This document shows, piece after piece, positions 39,935 to 48,485 of a stretch of 57,458 bases of DNA (position 1 is its first letter; the number at the start of each line of letters is the position of its first letter). Source of the DNA: a virus; the IMG/VR virus record IMGVR_UViG_3300047311_000444, positions 1 to 57,458 of that record, one strand, 5' to 3'. The position numbers and the translations under genes are program-made. The notes beneath the pieces are model-generated. The model worked only from the letters and a program-made list of their open reading frames with translations. It was not told the origin of the DNA and searched no databases.

Positions 39935-41808
39935 TCTCATGCAGCCCAACCTCTTTGAATCAGCAAGCGGCTTGCTTGGAATGCTTAGACGATAAGACGC
40001 TGGCAGGTGTCCGGACTTACTTAATGTGTCAGTGGGCAAATGCGGGAGGAGGTCCGCCTCCCGGACCATCAACTCCGACCAATCTGCTGATTTCCAACAG
40101 CACCACAAATGGAAACATCATCCTGAACTGGACCGCTGGAGGACCTGCTCCGACGACTTACGAGGTTTGGGTGAGCATCAACGGCGGGGCTTACGCGCTG
40201 TTGAGCACGGTGGGCGGAGGAGTCACGACCTACACCGATACCAATGCAATGGGGGCTTCGGACCAGTGGTACTACGAAGTCCGTGCGTGCGATGGGGCAA
40301 CCTGCTCGCCGTTCACCGACCCGGCTGGAATCTTCAACGGATTCACGCACACCGTTAACACCGGACTCACTGATTACACGTTCCCATTTTTGCAATTCGT
40401 GTTCGGAGATTTCTTCGTCCAGAATCAGGCAGCGATGACAACGGTGTCGGTGCCGAAACTAAGGAAATGCACCGGGCTATTCGTCGTGAATGCCATGCCG
40501 GTGTTGACGAGTCTGGTGACGACCAGTCTTCAAACATGCACGATTTTTGCGGCCAACCTTAATACGGTGTTAACCTCAATCAGCGTGCCCGCCTTCACAG
40601 CGAACTCCTTGACCGGATTCTTCTTTGGTGATTGTCCCGCATTGCAGTTCTTGTCTGCCCCAGCATTGACAACCGTGGTTGGTGATTTCGACGGGAGAAA
40701 CAACGGAGCCATGTCGAGTATTGCTGTCCCGCTTCTGGCCACAGTATCCGGAGACATTTTCTGCCGATTCGCTTCCTCCCTCTCCTCTGTGGATTTTTCG
40801 GACCTCACCTCGGTCACCAACATCAACTTCGAATCCTCCGGGGGTTTCGCTTGTTCGTTTCCATCACTCACCACCGTAAGCGGCAGCATGGAATTCACCG
40901 GAAGTTCGATCAGTTCCCTCGATGCGAACTCTCTCACTTCAATTGGAGTGGAACTGAATCTTACTTCGTGCGGCAACCTTATGACGCTTTCGATGACGAG
41001 CCTCACCACGGTTGGGGTTGATATACTGATCGACTGCAACCTGCTCACCACTGCCACACTCACGTCGCTGCAAACTGTTTCTTCGGGAACCAACGCAGTG
41101 CCGACCCAGTTCCAGATCACTGCACCGAACCTGACTTCATTGAACCTGTCGAGCCTCACAAGTATCGGACTGGCCAGCAGCAATGCCAGTTTTGGATTAA
41201 CACTCAGCGTGGCATCCCTTGTAACGGTGAGCCTTCCCGCTCTTAATTCAGTAGCGGGAGCAACGTCAATACGTTCAGGCATTGGCCCCGTAAATTTTTC
41301 TGCCCCTGCGTTGACCACAACGGACGGCGATATAGATTTTTCAACGAACACGGTGATTGCCTCGCTTACTCTCACTGCATACCAGACCAACGGGGAACTT
41401 TTCACCCTCTCGGGCTGTACTGCTATCACGTCGCTGTCACTGCCCAGCCTCGTCTCAGTGGTTGACACATTGCGGTTCGACGGTTGCACTGCTCTGACGA
41501 GCGTCAGTTGTCCTTCTCTCACGACGATCTCTAACATCGGGCTCAATCCATTTGGATCAGCGAACTGCCCGCTGCTCACCAGTGCCAACTTTCCTGTTCT
41601 GGTCTGTGCGGATGGTCTCGTTTACGATCTTGCCGGTTGTGCGTTGGCTGCCGCATCGGTAAATCAGATGCTTCACCGTGGAGTTGTGAGCGGGACTACC
41701 ACCGGAACCTACAATCTCAACGGTGGAACAAACGCCGCTCCGTCCGGCGCAGGTGTCGCGGACAAAGCCACACTGATCGGGCTGGGCAACACGGTAAACA
41801 CGAACTGA
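39931..41808 (+). CDS. Receptor-binding fibre: CxxC module + FN3 + leucine-rich repeats
   Basis: A 625-residue protein. Residues 1-37 are a CxxC module (AACLECLDDKTLAGV then YLMCQW). A Pro linker and a fibronectin type III domain follow (about 48-140, TYEVWVSINGGAY). Residues 150-590 are a long array of irregular LRR/L-domain-like repeats (LTSISVPAFT, LSSVDFSDLTSV). The array forms a flat binding surface, so a host-recognition role is likely, and the module may be the common anchor to the virion. No chaperone or cleavage domain is visible at the C-terminus. Confidence 0.8.
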   Translation: MISCSPTSLNQQAACLECLDDKTLAGVRTYLMCQWANAGGGPPPGPSTPTNLLISNSTTNGNIILNWTAGGPAPTTYEVWVSINGGAYALLSTVGGGVTTYTDTNAMGASDQWYYEVRACDGATCSPFTDPAGIFNGFTHTVNTGLTDYTFPFLQFVFGDFFVQNQAAMTTVSVPKLRKCTGLFVVNAMPVLTSLVTTSLQTCTIFAANLNTVLTSISVPAFTANSLTGFFFGDCPALQFLSAPALTTVVGDFDGRNNGAMSSIAVPLLATVSGDIFCRFASSLSSVDFSDLTSVTNINFESSGGFACSFPSLTTVSGSMEFTGSSISSLDANSLTSIGVELNLTSCGNLMTLSMTSLTTVGVDILIDCNLLTTATLTSLQTVSSGTNAVPTQFQITAPNLTSLNLSSLTSIGLASSNASFGLTLSVASLVTVSLPALNSVAGATSIRSGIGPVNFSAPALTTTDGDIDFSTNTVIASLTLTAYQTNGELFTLSGCTAITSLSLPSLVSVVDTLRFDGCTALTSVSCPSLTTISNIGLNPFGSANCPLLTSANFPVLVCADGLVYDLAGCALAAASVNQMLHRGVVSGTTTGTYNLNGGTNAAPSGAGVADKATLIGLGNTVNTN

Positions 41809-41809
41809 T

Positions 41810-42484
41810 ATGAAACGCACCGCACCATTCCTCCTCGTCGTGCTCTGCATGGCTGCATTGGCAGCGCACAAGAAAGTCCAGTCTCCCAAGGATGCGGAGC
41901 AGTCGTCTACTGCTGGCGCCGTCATGACGAACAGGACGGTCGCTCAGTCCTCGATCTCCAAGGCCCCGCCGTCCCCGCTGTCGTTCATCGTTCTGCCTCC
42001 GCCCCGGACAAATCTTGTCACTCATAAACTCTTCGCGTGGGACGAGGACCCGGACTTCCAACCGCTGGTGATGTTCTACACGATTTACATGGGCACCAAT
42101 GCGGGGGTTTACATTTGGTCTGACACGACTACGAATCTCACCTACGATTTCGCGCGCACCAATTGGGCGGAGCGAATCGCAAGACACTTCGTCACGGTGT
42201 CAGCGACGGACGAGTTCATGCAGGAGACGGACGTATCCAACGAGATTCACTTTCCAGCGTTCGACGCCGATCACGTGAGGATCACCTGGACTGCCAACTG
42301 GCCGATCTGCACCCTCTGGTATGAATATGAGGCGCAAGGGACTCCGGGAATGGGCTACCAACTGGCAGTGCTCCACTACACGAACGAGTTTGACGAGTTC
42401 ATTGACAAGTCCCTGCCTGCGAAGTTTTACTATTTGGACAAGCCTGATATTCTAACAATCACCTTGTTCAATCCCAACCCCTGA
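41810..42484 (+). CDS. Exported protein with fibronectin-like domain
   Basis: A 224-residue protein with a signal peptide (MKRTAPFLLVVLCMAALAAH) and a beta-sandwich-like middle (SNEIHFPAFDADHVRITWTA). The Asn/Thr-rich style resembles secreted proteins of Verrucomicrobiota. It sits between the fibre and lysis-like genes. It could act in the envelope during lysis or host-surface change. Function unknown. Confidence 0.7.
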   Translation: MKRTAPFLLVVLCMAALAAHKKVQSPKDAEQSSTAGAVMTNRTVAQSSISKAPPSPLSFIVLPPPRTNLVTHKLFAWDEDPDFQPLVMFYTIYMGTNAGVYIWSDTTTNLTYDFARTNWAERIARHFVTVSATDEFMQETDVSNEIHFPAFDADHVRITWTANWPICTLWYEYEAQGTPGMGYQLAVLHYTNEFDEFIDKSLPAKFYYLDKPDILTITLFNPNP

Positions 42485-42505
42485 CGGTTCAACTTCAAAG
42501 AATAG

Positions 42506-42829
42506 ATGATAAAATTCGTGAAGACTTGGGTGCTAAAATATCCTGTGAAACTTGGTTTGGCGTTGCAAAATTTCGGGCACTACCTAATGGGCATTAGCGC
42601 GGTGTCCTACATCTCCGGAAACCACGCCACGGTGATGGAGGTTGCGATCATTGTCGGCTTCTTCATGGGGGGCGTCGGCCAATTCATCTCGACACTTTTT
42701 ACCAACGGCAGGAGTGTGGACATCGCGGCGCCCGTGATCGCGGAAACGACGGTTCAAACGACCCTCAAGTCTGCTGGCGCAAAAATCGTTGACGCTCCCG
42801 AAAAAACGGAGCAACCTGCCGCATCATGA
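42506..42829 (+). CDS. Holin-like membrane protein
   Basis: A 107-residue protein. It has a basic, amphipathic N-terminus (KTWVLKYPVKLGLALQNFGH), two hydrophobic segments (about 25-45 and 53-75, VAIIVGFFMGGVGQF), and a charged tail. The size and topology fit holins, which form pores for lysis. It precedes a lipoprotein gene, as holin-spanin cassettes do, but no endolysin is nearby. Confidence 0.6.
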   Translation: MIKFVKTWVLKYPVKLGLALQNFGHYLMGISAVSYISGNHATVMEVAIIVGFFMGGVGQFISTLFTNGRSVDIAAPVIAETTVQTTLKSAGAKIVDAPEKTEQPAAS

Positions 42830-43206
42830 AAACTCGAATCCTTCCAGTTCTCCTGCTCGCAATGCTGTTCATCGGTTGCGGGACCTTGTACACCGGCACA
42901 GTCACATTCACGCAGATCGCGGACGACACGCAGAAGCAACTCGCCCAACTGTGGGTCCAGGGGAAGATCACCCCGGAAATGGACGTGCAGATTGGCAGGG
43001 CCAACGAGCGGTATCGGGCCTCCGCTGCGGTCGCGGCCACGGCGCTTGTTGCTTACAAGAACGGTGGCAGTCAGATGGCGTACGTGAACGCCCTGATTGC
43101 CGTGCGCGCTTCGCTGGACGGTTTGGTGAACTTGATCGCTCCGCTGATTGAGAGCAATCAAGCCGTTGCCCTCAAAAAGAAAATCGCAACTGCAACAAAA
43201 CTATGA
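42826..43206 (+). CDS. Lipoprotein (possible spanin-like)
   Basis: A 126-residue protein with signal and lipobox LFIGC (Cys18 of MKTRILPVLLLAMLFIGCG). The mature part is helical (KQLAQLWVQGKITPEMDV...YRASAAVAATALV). ATGA-coupled to the holin-like gene and to the next gene. An outer-membrane spanin role is possible but unproven. Confidence 0.65.
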   Translation: MKTRILPVLLLAMLFIGCGTLYTGTVTFTQIADDTQKQLAQLWVQGKITPEMDVQIGRANERYRASAAVAATALVAYKNGGSQMAYVNALIAVRASLDGLVNLIAPLIESNQAVALKKKIATATKL

Positions 43207-43457
43207 TCAACCCTTCAACAGTAACCTTGGTGGAGTCCGTGGCCAAAGTGGTTATCGACTCCGTGCTCGCCTTCCTCAAGGACGCTCAGAACGGCGGCGC
43301 CACGATCGACGACGCCATTGCAGCGCTTCAGGCGGCTGAGGGAAAGACCTGGGAGCAATACAAGGCGGAAGCGGCTGCTGCGGCAGGCGTGACTATTCCG
43401 GCTCCGACTGAAACTCCCGTCACCACAGGGGGAGAGGCAACTCCCAGCCCTTCATAG
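43203..43457 (+). CDS. Hypothetical Ala-rich protein
   Basis: An 84-residue protein. An amphipathic helix (VAKVVIDSVLAFLKDA) is followed by an Ala/Pro/Thr-rich tail. ATGA-coupled to the lipoprotein and possibly part of the lysis cassette. Its end overlaps the converging nuclease gene. Confidence 0.65.
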   Translation: MINPSTVTLVESVAKVVIDSVLAFLKDAQNGGATIDDAIAALQAAEGKTWEQYKAEAAAAAGVTIPAPTETPVTTGGEATPSPS

Positions 43458-43839
43458 CCGCGTCAGCAATACACTCGAATTCTCCAAAGGCTCTCACCAC
43501 GAAAATGACGTGGGAGAGCCTTTTCATTTCCGCCATCCACGCGAGTTGCTCAGTACTCAACTTTCCAGTCTTGGATTTTACCTCTATGCAGATCGTCTTC
43601 CCATTGGGAAAGAAAATCGTGAAGTCGTGAGCGCCAGTCGCGATCGTGGACCTGCGATCGGTGCGCGCGTGGATGTACTTGATTCGTGGACTTTGCCGGT
43701 TGCACCACGCAATTATCTCGTCGTGTAGCTTTAGCTCGTCGGTTGTCGCAGGGTAGGATTGATCTGGCGCTGGACCACCAGCAAGACGCAACCGACGCCT
43801 CCGCTCGTAATCGTCGTACTGTTGTTGTGTGAACGTCAT
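43420..43839 (-). CDS. VRR-NUC nuclease
   Basis: A 139-residue VRR-NUC (PD-(D/E)XK) nuclease. TGAHDFTIFF gives Asp72, and CIEVKSKTGKLSTEQLAWM gives Glu86 and Lys88, the catalytic triad spacing of the family. VRR-NUC proteins act on branched or flapped DNA, and phages use them for resolving replication intermediates. ATG 43839 is preferred over the longer frame because the N-terminus then begins in a typical helix. Confidence 0.88.
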   Translation of the reverse strand: MTFTQQQYDDYERRRRLRLAGGPAPDQSYPATTDELKLHDEIIAWCNRQSPRIKYIHARTDRRSTIATGAHDFTIFFPNGKTICIEVKSKTGKLSTEQLAWMAEMKRLSHVIFVVRAFGEFECIADAAMKGWELPLPLW

Positions 43840-43966
43840 GGCCGCACGATGGGACACCCCGCTGTCCAGACCCCGCCGCGCTTCCGAATCGAACGGATTT
43901 GCGCCTCCCGGCCCATCGGAGCGGGTTGCGTTCTGTTACGCAAGCGGGATGCCCCACGGTGCGGCC

Positions 43967-44575
43967 TCATGGCACGCTCAGTCTAAAGTATTCCTGGTCC
44001 GCTGCACGGTTAAAGAGAGCAATCTCCTTGGAGTAGTTCGTGAAGATCGCCTGCCCCTGTGGATTGAATCCCACGACGACGGAGTTGCTCGGCTGACTGT
44101 AGTTCGGCATTCCGCCCACTGTTCCAAAGCTCAAGTAGACGTGCAAGGGAATCTGCTGCCATGTCAATTGATTGGTCGAGCAATGCAGCGTCGCTTCGAA
44201 GTAGAGCGCGAAGAGGTTGCCCTGCTCGTCCGTCCAGCCGTTCGTTGAAATATCGCTGTAGTCGATCGAGGGAGAGACCAGCGTGATGATGGGTCCGACC
44301 GGAATTATCACAACAGGCGGCTCGTTCGTATTGGTGTCCGGTGCGGGATGGTGTGGCGGGGGAGGAGGGTTGTCAACGGGCAGATGTTTCCGGCAGAAGT
44401 TATACAGCGCGGCCATGACTACGACTCCGATTCCAATGGCGAGTAAACCGATGACGCAGCCGGGGCCGCACGCCGTCACGTCTTCAGGTGGAGGGCTTGC
44501 TTTGACATCCGGAACCGGGAGGACAATCAGTGCCGTTATCAGCATCATGGACAGAGCCAGAATGAGGGATTTCAT
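43967..44575 (-). CDS. Exported or membrane-anchored protein
   Basis: A 202-residue protein with a signal peptide (SLILALSMMLITALIVLPV), a second hydrophobic stretch (CVIGLLAIGIGVVVMAAL, about 40-57), a Pro-rich linker and a C-terminal beta domain ending FRLSVP. The style matches Verrucomicrobiota envelope proteins, so it may be a host-derived moron gene. Function unknown. Confidence 0.7.
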   Translation of the reverse strand: MKSLILALSMMLITALIVLPVPDVKASPPPEDVTACGPGCVIGLLAIGIGVVVMAALYNFCRKHLPVDNPPPPPHHPAPDTNTNEPPVVIIPVGPIITLVSPSIDYSDISTNGWTDEQGNLFALYFEATLHCSTNQLTWQQIPLHVYLSFGTVGGMPNYSQPSNSVVVGFNPQGQAIFTNYSKEIALFNRAADQEYFRLSVP

Positions 44576-44765
44576 AACGATTCATGGTTTTGAGTTTGAG
44601 CAGGTACAGGAGAACGAAGGAGTTGATGACTGTGAGAATTGCAGTCATCACCAGGGTTACGGACAGGAACACGTACACAGGGAAGTGTTCCCTGCGAATC
44701 GCCAGGAGCAGGAACGACACGGCGAAGGCGAGGAGAAAAAATGCACAGGCGAGTTTGAGTTTCAT
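44484..44765 (-). CDS. Two-TM membrane protein
   Basis: A 93-residue protein with two hydrophobic helices (CAFFLLAFAVSFLLLAI and VFLSVTLVMTAILTVI) and a polar tail that overlaps the start of the next gene. It could be a second holin-like or anti-holin protein. No specific motif. Confidence 0.6.
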   Translation of the reverse strand: MKLKLACAFFLLAFAVSFLLLAIRREHFPVYVFLSVTLVMTAILTVINSFVLLYLLKLKTMNRYEIPHSGSVHDADNGTDCPPGSGCQSKPST

Positions 44766-44944
44766 AAAGTGTCGATTGCTTTCCCGAATATGAGCACGCC
44801 CTCTGGTCTATTTTCAGTTTTGTAACCAAGGCGATGGAATTTGATTCCAATCGAGGGCGGCACGATAACTCCTGGTTGTCCAGCCTTGAATTTGTCGACG
44901 TATTTCTTCAAGGACCTAAACTCACGCATTTCGGCCTTGCTCAT
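44762..44944 (-). CDS. Hypothetical small protein
   Basis: A 60-residue protein (REFRSLKKYVDKFKAG, then IGIKFHRLGYKTE), overlapping its neighbours by four bases on each side. Basic N-terminus. Function unknown. Confidence 0.65.
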   Translation of the reverse strand: MSKAEMREFRSLKKYVDKFKAGQPGVIVPPSIGIKFHRLGYKTENRPEGVLIFGKAIDTL

Positions 44945-46092
44945 AAAGTGTCGATTGATTCCTGAGCCCGCTTCTCTTCAATGAAGGGCTGCAACTGTCC
45001 GCGCACGAAACCGTCCGCGACCTTTTTCGCCCAGCCCTGATCTCTCCGGAGCGCGTCCACCAGTTCACCCTTTGAAAACGACAACGAGGCCCACAACTCT
45101 GCCTCTGAAATGTTATACTTCTGCCGCAGGAAATCAAATGCCTCCTTGGTCTTGACGATCGGGTCCAGTCGTCGGCCTGGAACCTTGGTGAGCCCTATCG
45201 CTGTCAGGTCCTCGTCGCTCAGCGTCTTCAGTCTCGCCTTGACTGACTCCAGAATCTTGACGATCACTCCAGCACGGCGATGAACAAGCGCGAGGTCCTC
45301 GTTCGTCATCTGCTCCACCAGGAATGCAATGTCCTTTGGCGAGGCCACGTTGATCTTCTGATTGACGACGCTGGGGAGTAGAGCCCACGCAGCGGCCTCG
45401 CGGCAGATGGATTTGCACGGACAGTAATTGCAGTGATTCCCAGCAACACGCTGGGCATCGGGCTGCTTGGATAACCAGACCGCTTGAAAGATCGCCTCCT
45501 GAGACTTCTCCAGATCGCTCGGGAAGTAGTCCGTGAAGTCGAGTCGATCACTTGTCGCGATCGGTTTGACGAAGCCCACGCGCACGCTCTGCACGCCGTT
45601 GTGCTCCCTCCAGATCAAAACACCTTGGACTCGTAACTGCCAATTGCGTTGCGACGGTGTGAGATTCCAGGACCAGCCCGTTTTCCAGTCGCAGATCAAA
45701 ACGTGGAGCGCGTCGTCCGCGTCCCAACCCAAGTAGTGAACGTCCAACTTGGCTGACACTGCACGTTCCGCGCTGTCATCGTGAAGCCAGAGGCGAAGCT
45801 CTCGGGCACCCTCTTCGTAGCGAACGAGGTTCATCTGGGAACGCCACGCCGCAATGAGCTTTTCCTCGTACTCACGTCCCGCCGTGTAAATTTCGAACTC
45901 GTCCAGATCAAGCTCCACAGCGCTTTCCGTCTCCCGCGCTTTGTGGATTCGCTCGCCCACGGGGGCAAGGTCGTCTACGACTTCGACGACATTGTCCGGC
46001 AGTTCCGCCTTGAGATTTGGCTGGCCTGGGCAGGCGACTACGATCTCGAAGGACGAAGCGCTGGGGAGGTCGAGTCGCTCAAGGTCTTTCAT
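44941..46092 (-). CDS. Cas4/RecB-like exonuclease
   Basis: A 383-residue protein. Asp117 (AKLDVHY), ICDWKTG (Asp135, Lys137) and QLRVQ (152-156) form the PD-(D/E)XK core. CNYCPCKSIC supplies four cysteines for an iron-sulfur cluster, as in Cas4, AddB and related phage exonucleases (DUF2800 type). Phages pair such exonucleases with an annealing protein for recombination-dependent replication, and a candidate partner lies at 47274. The C-terminal helical region (about 245-383) is unassigned. Confidence 0.85.
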   Translation of the reverse strand: MKDLERLDLPSASSFEIVVACPGQPNLKAELPDNVVEVVDDLAPVGERIHKARETESAVELDLDEFEIYTAGREYEEKLIAAWRSQMNLVRYEEGARELRLWLHDDSAERAVSAKLDVHYLGWDADDALHVLICDWKTGWSWNLTPSQRNWQLRVQGVLIWREHNGVQSVRVGFVKPIATSDRLDFTDYFPSDLEKSQEAIFQAVWLSKQPDAQRVAGNHCNYCPCKSICREAAAWALLPSVVNQKINVASPKDIAFLVEQMTNEDLALVHRRAGVIVKILESVKARLKTLSDEDLTAIGLTKVPGRRLDPIVKTKEAFDFLRQKYNISEAELWASLSFSKGELVDALRRDQGWAKKVADGFVRGQLQPFIEEKRAQESIDTL

Positions 46093-46382
46093 TTCTTGCC
46101 CTTGGCCTTCGGCTTGAAATTATCCCAACCCGACGACGGCGACTCCTCCATGTCTCCATTCTTCCAGTCCTGCGCTTCGATAATTGAGCTTTGCTCGCCA
46201 TCGTCATAGTCCTGCAAAAATTCGTCCGTCGTCGTGTCTATGTCGCCTTTCAGGTATTCAATCTGAAAGTCCACCTTCTTCCAGTTGTCATCACCAAATG
46301 CGGTGAAGTGTGGAATGTAGGACTTGCACGCCTTCAGCGCTTTGATTTCGGCGTCGATTTCGGCTTGGGTTTTTTCGCTCAT
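46089..46382 (-). CDS. Hypothetical protein in the recombination operon
   Basis: A 97-residue acidic protein with a central FGDDNWKKVDFQIEYLKG and a Lys-rich end (KPKAKGKK). It overlaps the exonuclease start. ATG 46382 is preferred; a further upstream start adds five residues only. Function unknown. Confidence 0.7.
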   Translation of the reverse strand: MSEKTQAEIDAEIKALKACKSYIPHFTAFGDDNWKKVDFQIEYLKGDIDTTTDEFLQDYDDGEQSSIIEAQDWKNGDMEESPSSGWDNFKPKAKGKK

Positions 46383-46386
46383 AGAA

Positions 46387-47013
46387 TCATGGCACAAAGC
46401 CGATCAACCGCAGCGGGTACGGTCCTGACGGCAGGTTGGTTGGAAAATAGATCGTGAAACGGTACGCGGAACTCACTGGCGGGAATGGCACCGTGACGGA
46501 CCCGGCGCCGCAGCCGGTGTCACCGAATCTGCCCGCGTAAATAAACTTCGTGTCCGTTCGACCAGTCCCGTCCGTGGCGACAAAGATGGTCGTGTTGTTC
46601 GTGTCCGGATTCCAGCCGAACGCTGGCGCGCTCTTGATGTAGTTGGCAAGACCGATGTAGGAGCCGGGGCAACTTCCCACGTTGTTCACGTCCGGAATCG
46701 GCACAGACCAGACCAGAAAACCGTCCTCCTGCTTGCCCTGATAAAACGCTGCGTTGGTCGACACGGGAAGAACGTCCGACACGAAAAGCTCCGCGCCGTC
46801 CGCTCCGATGAAGTTGGTGCCCACCAAGACAGTGTTCGTGCTTGTTAAATCAAAGCGTCGATAGACCCCGTAAATGTGATTCGAGTCAGTGCCCGACACG
46901 CCCAGGGTGACGGTTCGCAGGCCAGCACTATCCTGGAAGGAAGCAACGCGGATTGTGAAGTCGTCGGCAAGGAGCAACGACGGAGCGAGGATTAGGGCAG
47001 CGGCAAGTTTCAT
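46387..47013 (-). CDS. Secreted protein of Verrucomicrobiota style
   Basis: A 208-residue protein with a signal peptide (MKLAAALILAPSLLLADD) and a beta-rich mature region with TNTVLVGTNF and TNAAFYQG, the wording common in Verrucomicrobiota secreted proteins. It interrupts a recombination operon, suggesting a moron gene acquired from the host. Exported and of unknown role. Confidence 0.7.
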   Translation of the reverse strand: MKLAAALILAPSLLLADDFTIRVASFQDSAGLRTVTLGVSGTDSNHIYGVYRRFDLTSTNTVLVGTNFIGADGAELFVSDVLPVSTNAAFYQGKQEDGFLVWSVPIPDVNNVGSCPGSYIGLANYIKSAPAFGWNPDTNNTTIFVATDGTGRTDTKFIYAGRFGDTGCGAGSVTVPFPPVSSAYRFTIYFPTNLPSGPYPLRLIGFVP

Positions 47014-47270
47014 GCGGTAATGGATTTTTGGGGATCGTCTTCGAACAATTTTATCGGGAGGTAGCCAGCAGCAGCATCGGCGCGCTCGGCGACGTACACC
47101 GCAACCAAATGTTGCTTCTTGCCGCACCCTCCGCACTGAAAAGTAAACGGCGCAGCCTTGTCTCGCGCAATCTGGTACTCAGTCCCCAGACCGATCTCGT
47201 CCCTGAGTGCGCGAAATCCACACGGACAGAGACTCAGACGCTTGAGCGTAACCTTTTCCAATTCCGCCAT
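47010..47270 (-). CDS. Zinc-ribbon small protein
   Basis: An 86-residue protein with CPCG and CGGC pairs (CPCGFRALRDEI...CGGCGKKQHLV), a common phage zinc ribbon. ATGA-coupled to the secreted-protein gene. Probably DNA- or RNA-related, not proven. Confidence 0.75.
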   Translation of the reverse strand: MAELEKVTLKRLSLCPCGFRALRDEIGLGTEYQIARDKAAPFTFQCGGCGKKQHLVAVYVAERADAAAGYLPIKLFEDDPQKSITA

Positions 47271-47273
47271 AAA

Positions 47274-48482
47274 TCACCCCCTGATCTTCGGCAGGATGTT
47301 GTGGAAGCCCTTCGCCAGCGTGAGCAGTTTCGCGTCGGATAACTCGCCCAGTTTCTTGTTCGCGGCCTTGGCGATGTTGTTGGCGCGGCAGTATCCCATG
47401 ATCTGCTCCTCAGTGACGCCGGATTTGGCCATTAAAAGTCGGAGAGACTGGAGCGCTTCCGTTTCATTCGTGTTTGCGTTCGGAACGGAAGCAGGAGGGG
47501 AGGGTGCTCCAGTCTCAGCCGGTGAGCCCACGGACGGAGCGGGTTCAGGCTCCGTTTTGGAGGGTGTGGGCTCAGGATTCGGGGTGTTGGCCGCGGCTGC
47601 CGTGGCTGAGGCAGGCGTTTCGGGGGCTGCCGGTGTCTTCGGAGCCTCCTTTTGCTCTGCGGGCTGCGGCGGGGCCTGCGGCGGCTTCTCGGCAGATTTT
47701 GCCTGTTCGGTCGTGGTTGTGGTGGACGCTGTACGCCCGCCGACCTCGGGAGTCTTGGCCGCGACCGGGAAAGCCTCTTCAACGGTCGTGTCCTGTTCAT
47801 TGATCGCGGTCTTCAGTCCGGTGAGCACCAGCAGTTGATCGTCGGTGACTTCGCTCCAGCCTTTGACGCCCAGGACCGCAAATACCCGATCGTCCGAAAC
47901 CTTGATTTGCTTCAACCACTGCCTTGCACGGTCCCGGCGCTGCTCGATCGTGGCAACCTCTTTGTTGATCACTGCACGGGCGGCTTCGATGATGGATTTG
48001 CAGAGGGCCTTCGGGACGACCTTGAAGACTGCATCCCGGTAAGCCTTCGCGAGACATGCCTTGGCGACAACTGCACGCTGCGATTCGGAGTAAGGGGTCC
48101 CATCAGTCTTTACGGTTGGCTCAATGCACTCGGACTTCCCTGCGTAGTTGCTCTCCAGGTCGTGGGCAACTCCTTCGCACTTCACATAGCGGGGGGTCTG
48201 CTCAATGATTCGAGACGCAACACGCAGGTTGCCGTAGCACGCGGCAACGATCTCAGCAAAACGAATGCTGGCGCCCTCGGCAGTCTTGCCGCCTCCGACC
48301 GGACGGGAGTAGATGCAACTCTCAGCAGTTTGCAGGTCCAGAGTCGCCATGTTGTGGGCTCGCTTTTTAAACATTTCCAGACTGCGAGGGTAAGCGTGCG
48401 CCGTCGCTACCTGGGAATCAATCTGCGCTCGTTCAATTGAGGTAATGACGGAGGGTGCGAGGAATTCGAGTTCGTTGCTCAT
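47274..48482 (-). CDS. Candidate single-strand annealing/recombination protein
   Basis: A 402-residue protein. Residues 1-240 match a conserved phage family I know from uncultured phages: IERAQIDSQVATAHAYPRSL, CIYSRPVGGGKTAEGASIRF, and later AYRDAVFKVVPKAL. About 240-350 is a Pro/Ala/Glu-rich linker, and the tail is helical. Its place near a Cas4-like exonuclease fits an annealing partner, but I cannot confirm a RecT/Erf/Rad52 fold from sequence alone. GGGKT here is not a convincing Walker A. Confidence 0.7.
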   Translation of the reverse strand: MSNELEFLAPSVITSIERAQIDSQVATAHAYPRSLEMFKKRAHNMATLDLQTAESCIYSRPVGGGKTAEGASIRFAEIVAACYGNLRVASRIIEQTPRYVKCEGVAHDLESNYAGKSECIEPTVKTDGTPYSESQRAVVAKACLAKAYRDAVFKVVPKALCKSIIEAARAVINKEVATIEQRRDRARQWLKQIKVSDDRVFAVLGVKGWSEVTDDQLLVLTGLKTAINEQDTTVEEAFPVAAKTPEVGGRTASTTTTTEQAKSAEKPPQAPPQPAEQKEAPKTPAAPETPASATAAAANTPNPEPTPSKTEPEPAPSVGSPAETGAPSPPASVPNANTNETEALQSLRLLMAKSGVTEEQIMGYCRANNIAKAANKKLGELSDAKLLTLAKGFHNILPKIRG

Positions 48483-48485
48483 AAT

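Noticed and set aside
47274-48482. GGGKT in the candidate annealing protein as a Walker A
   Set aside because: No preceding hydrophobic strand pattern and no Walker B; the motif lies within a conserved non-ATPase block.
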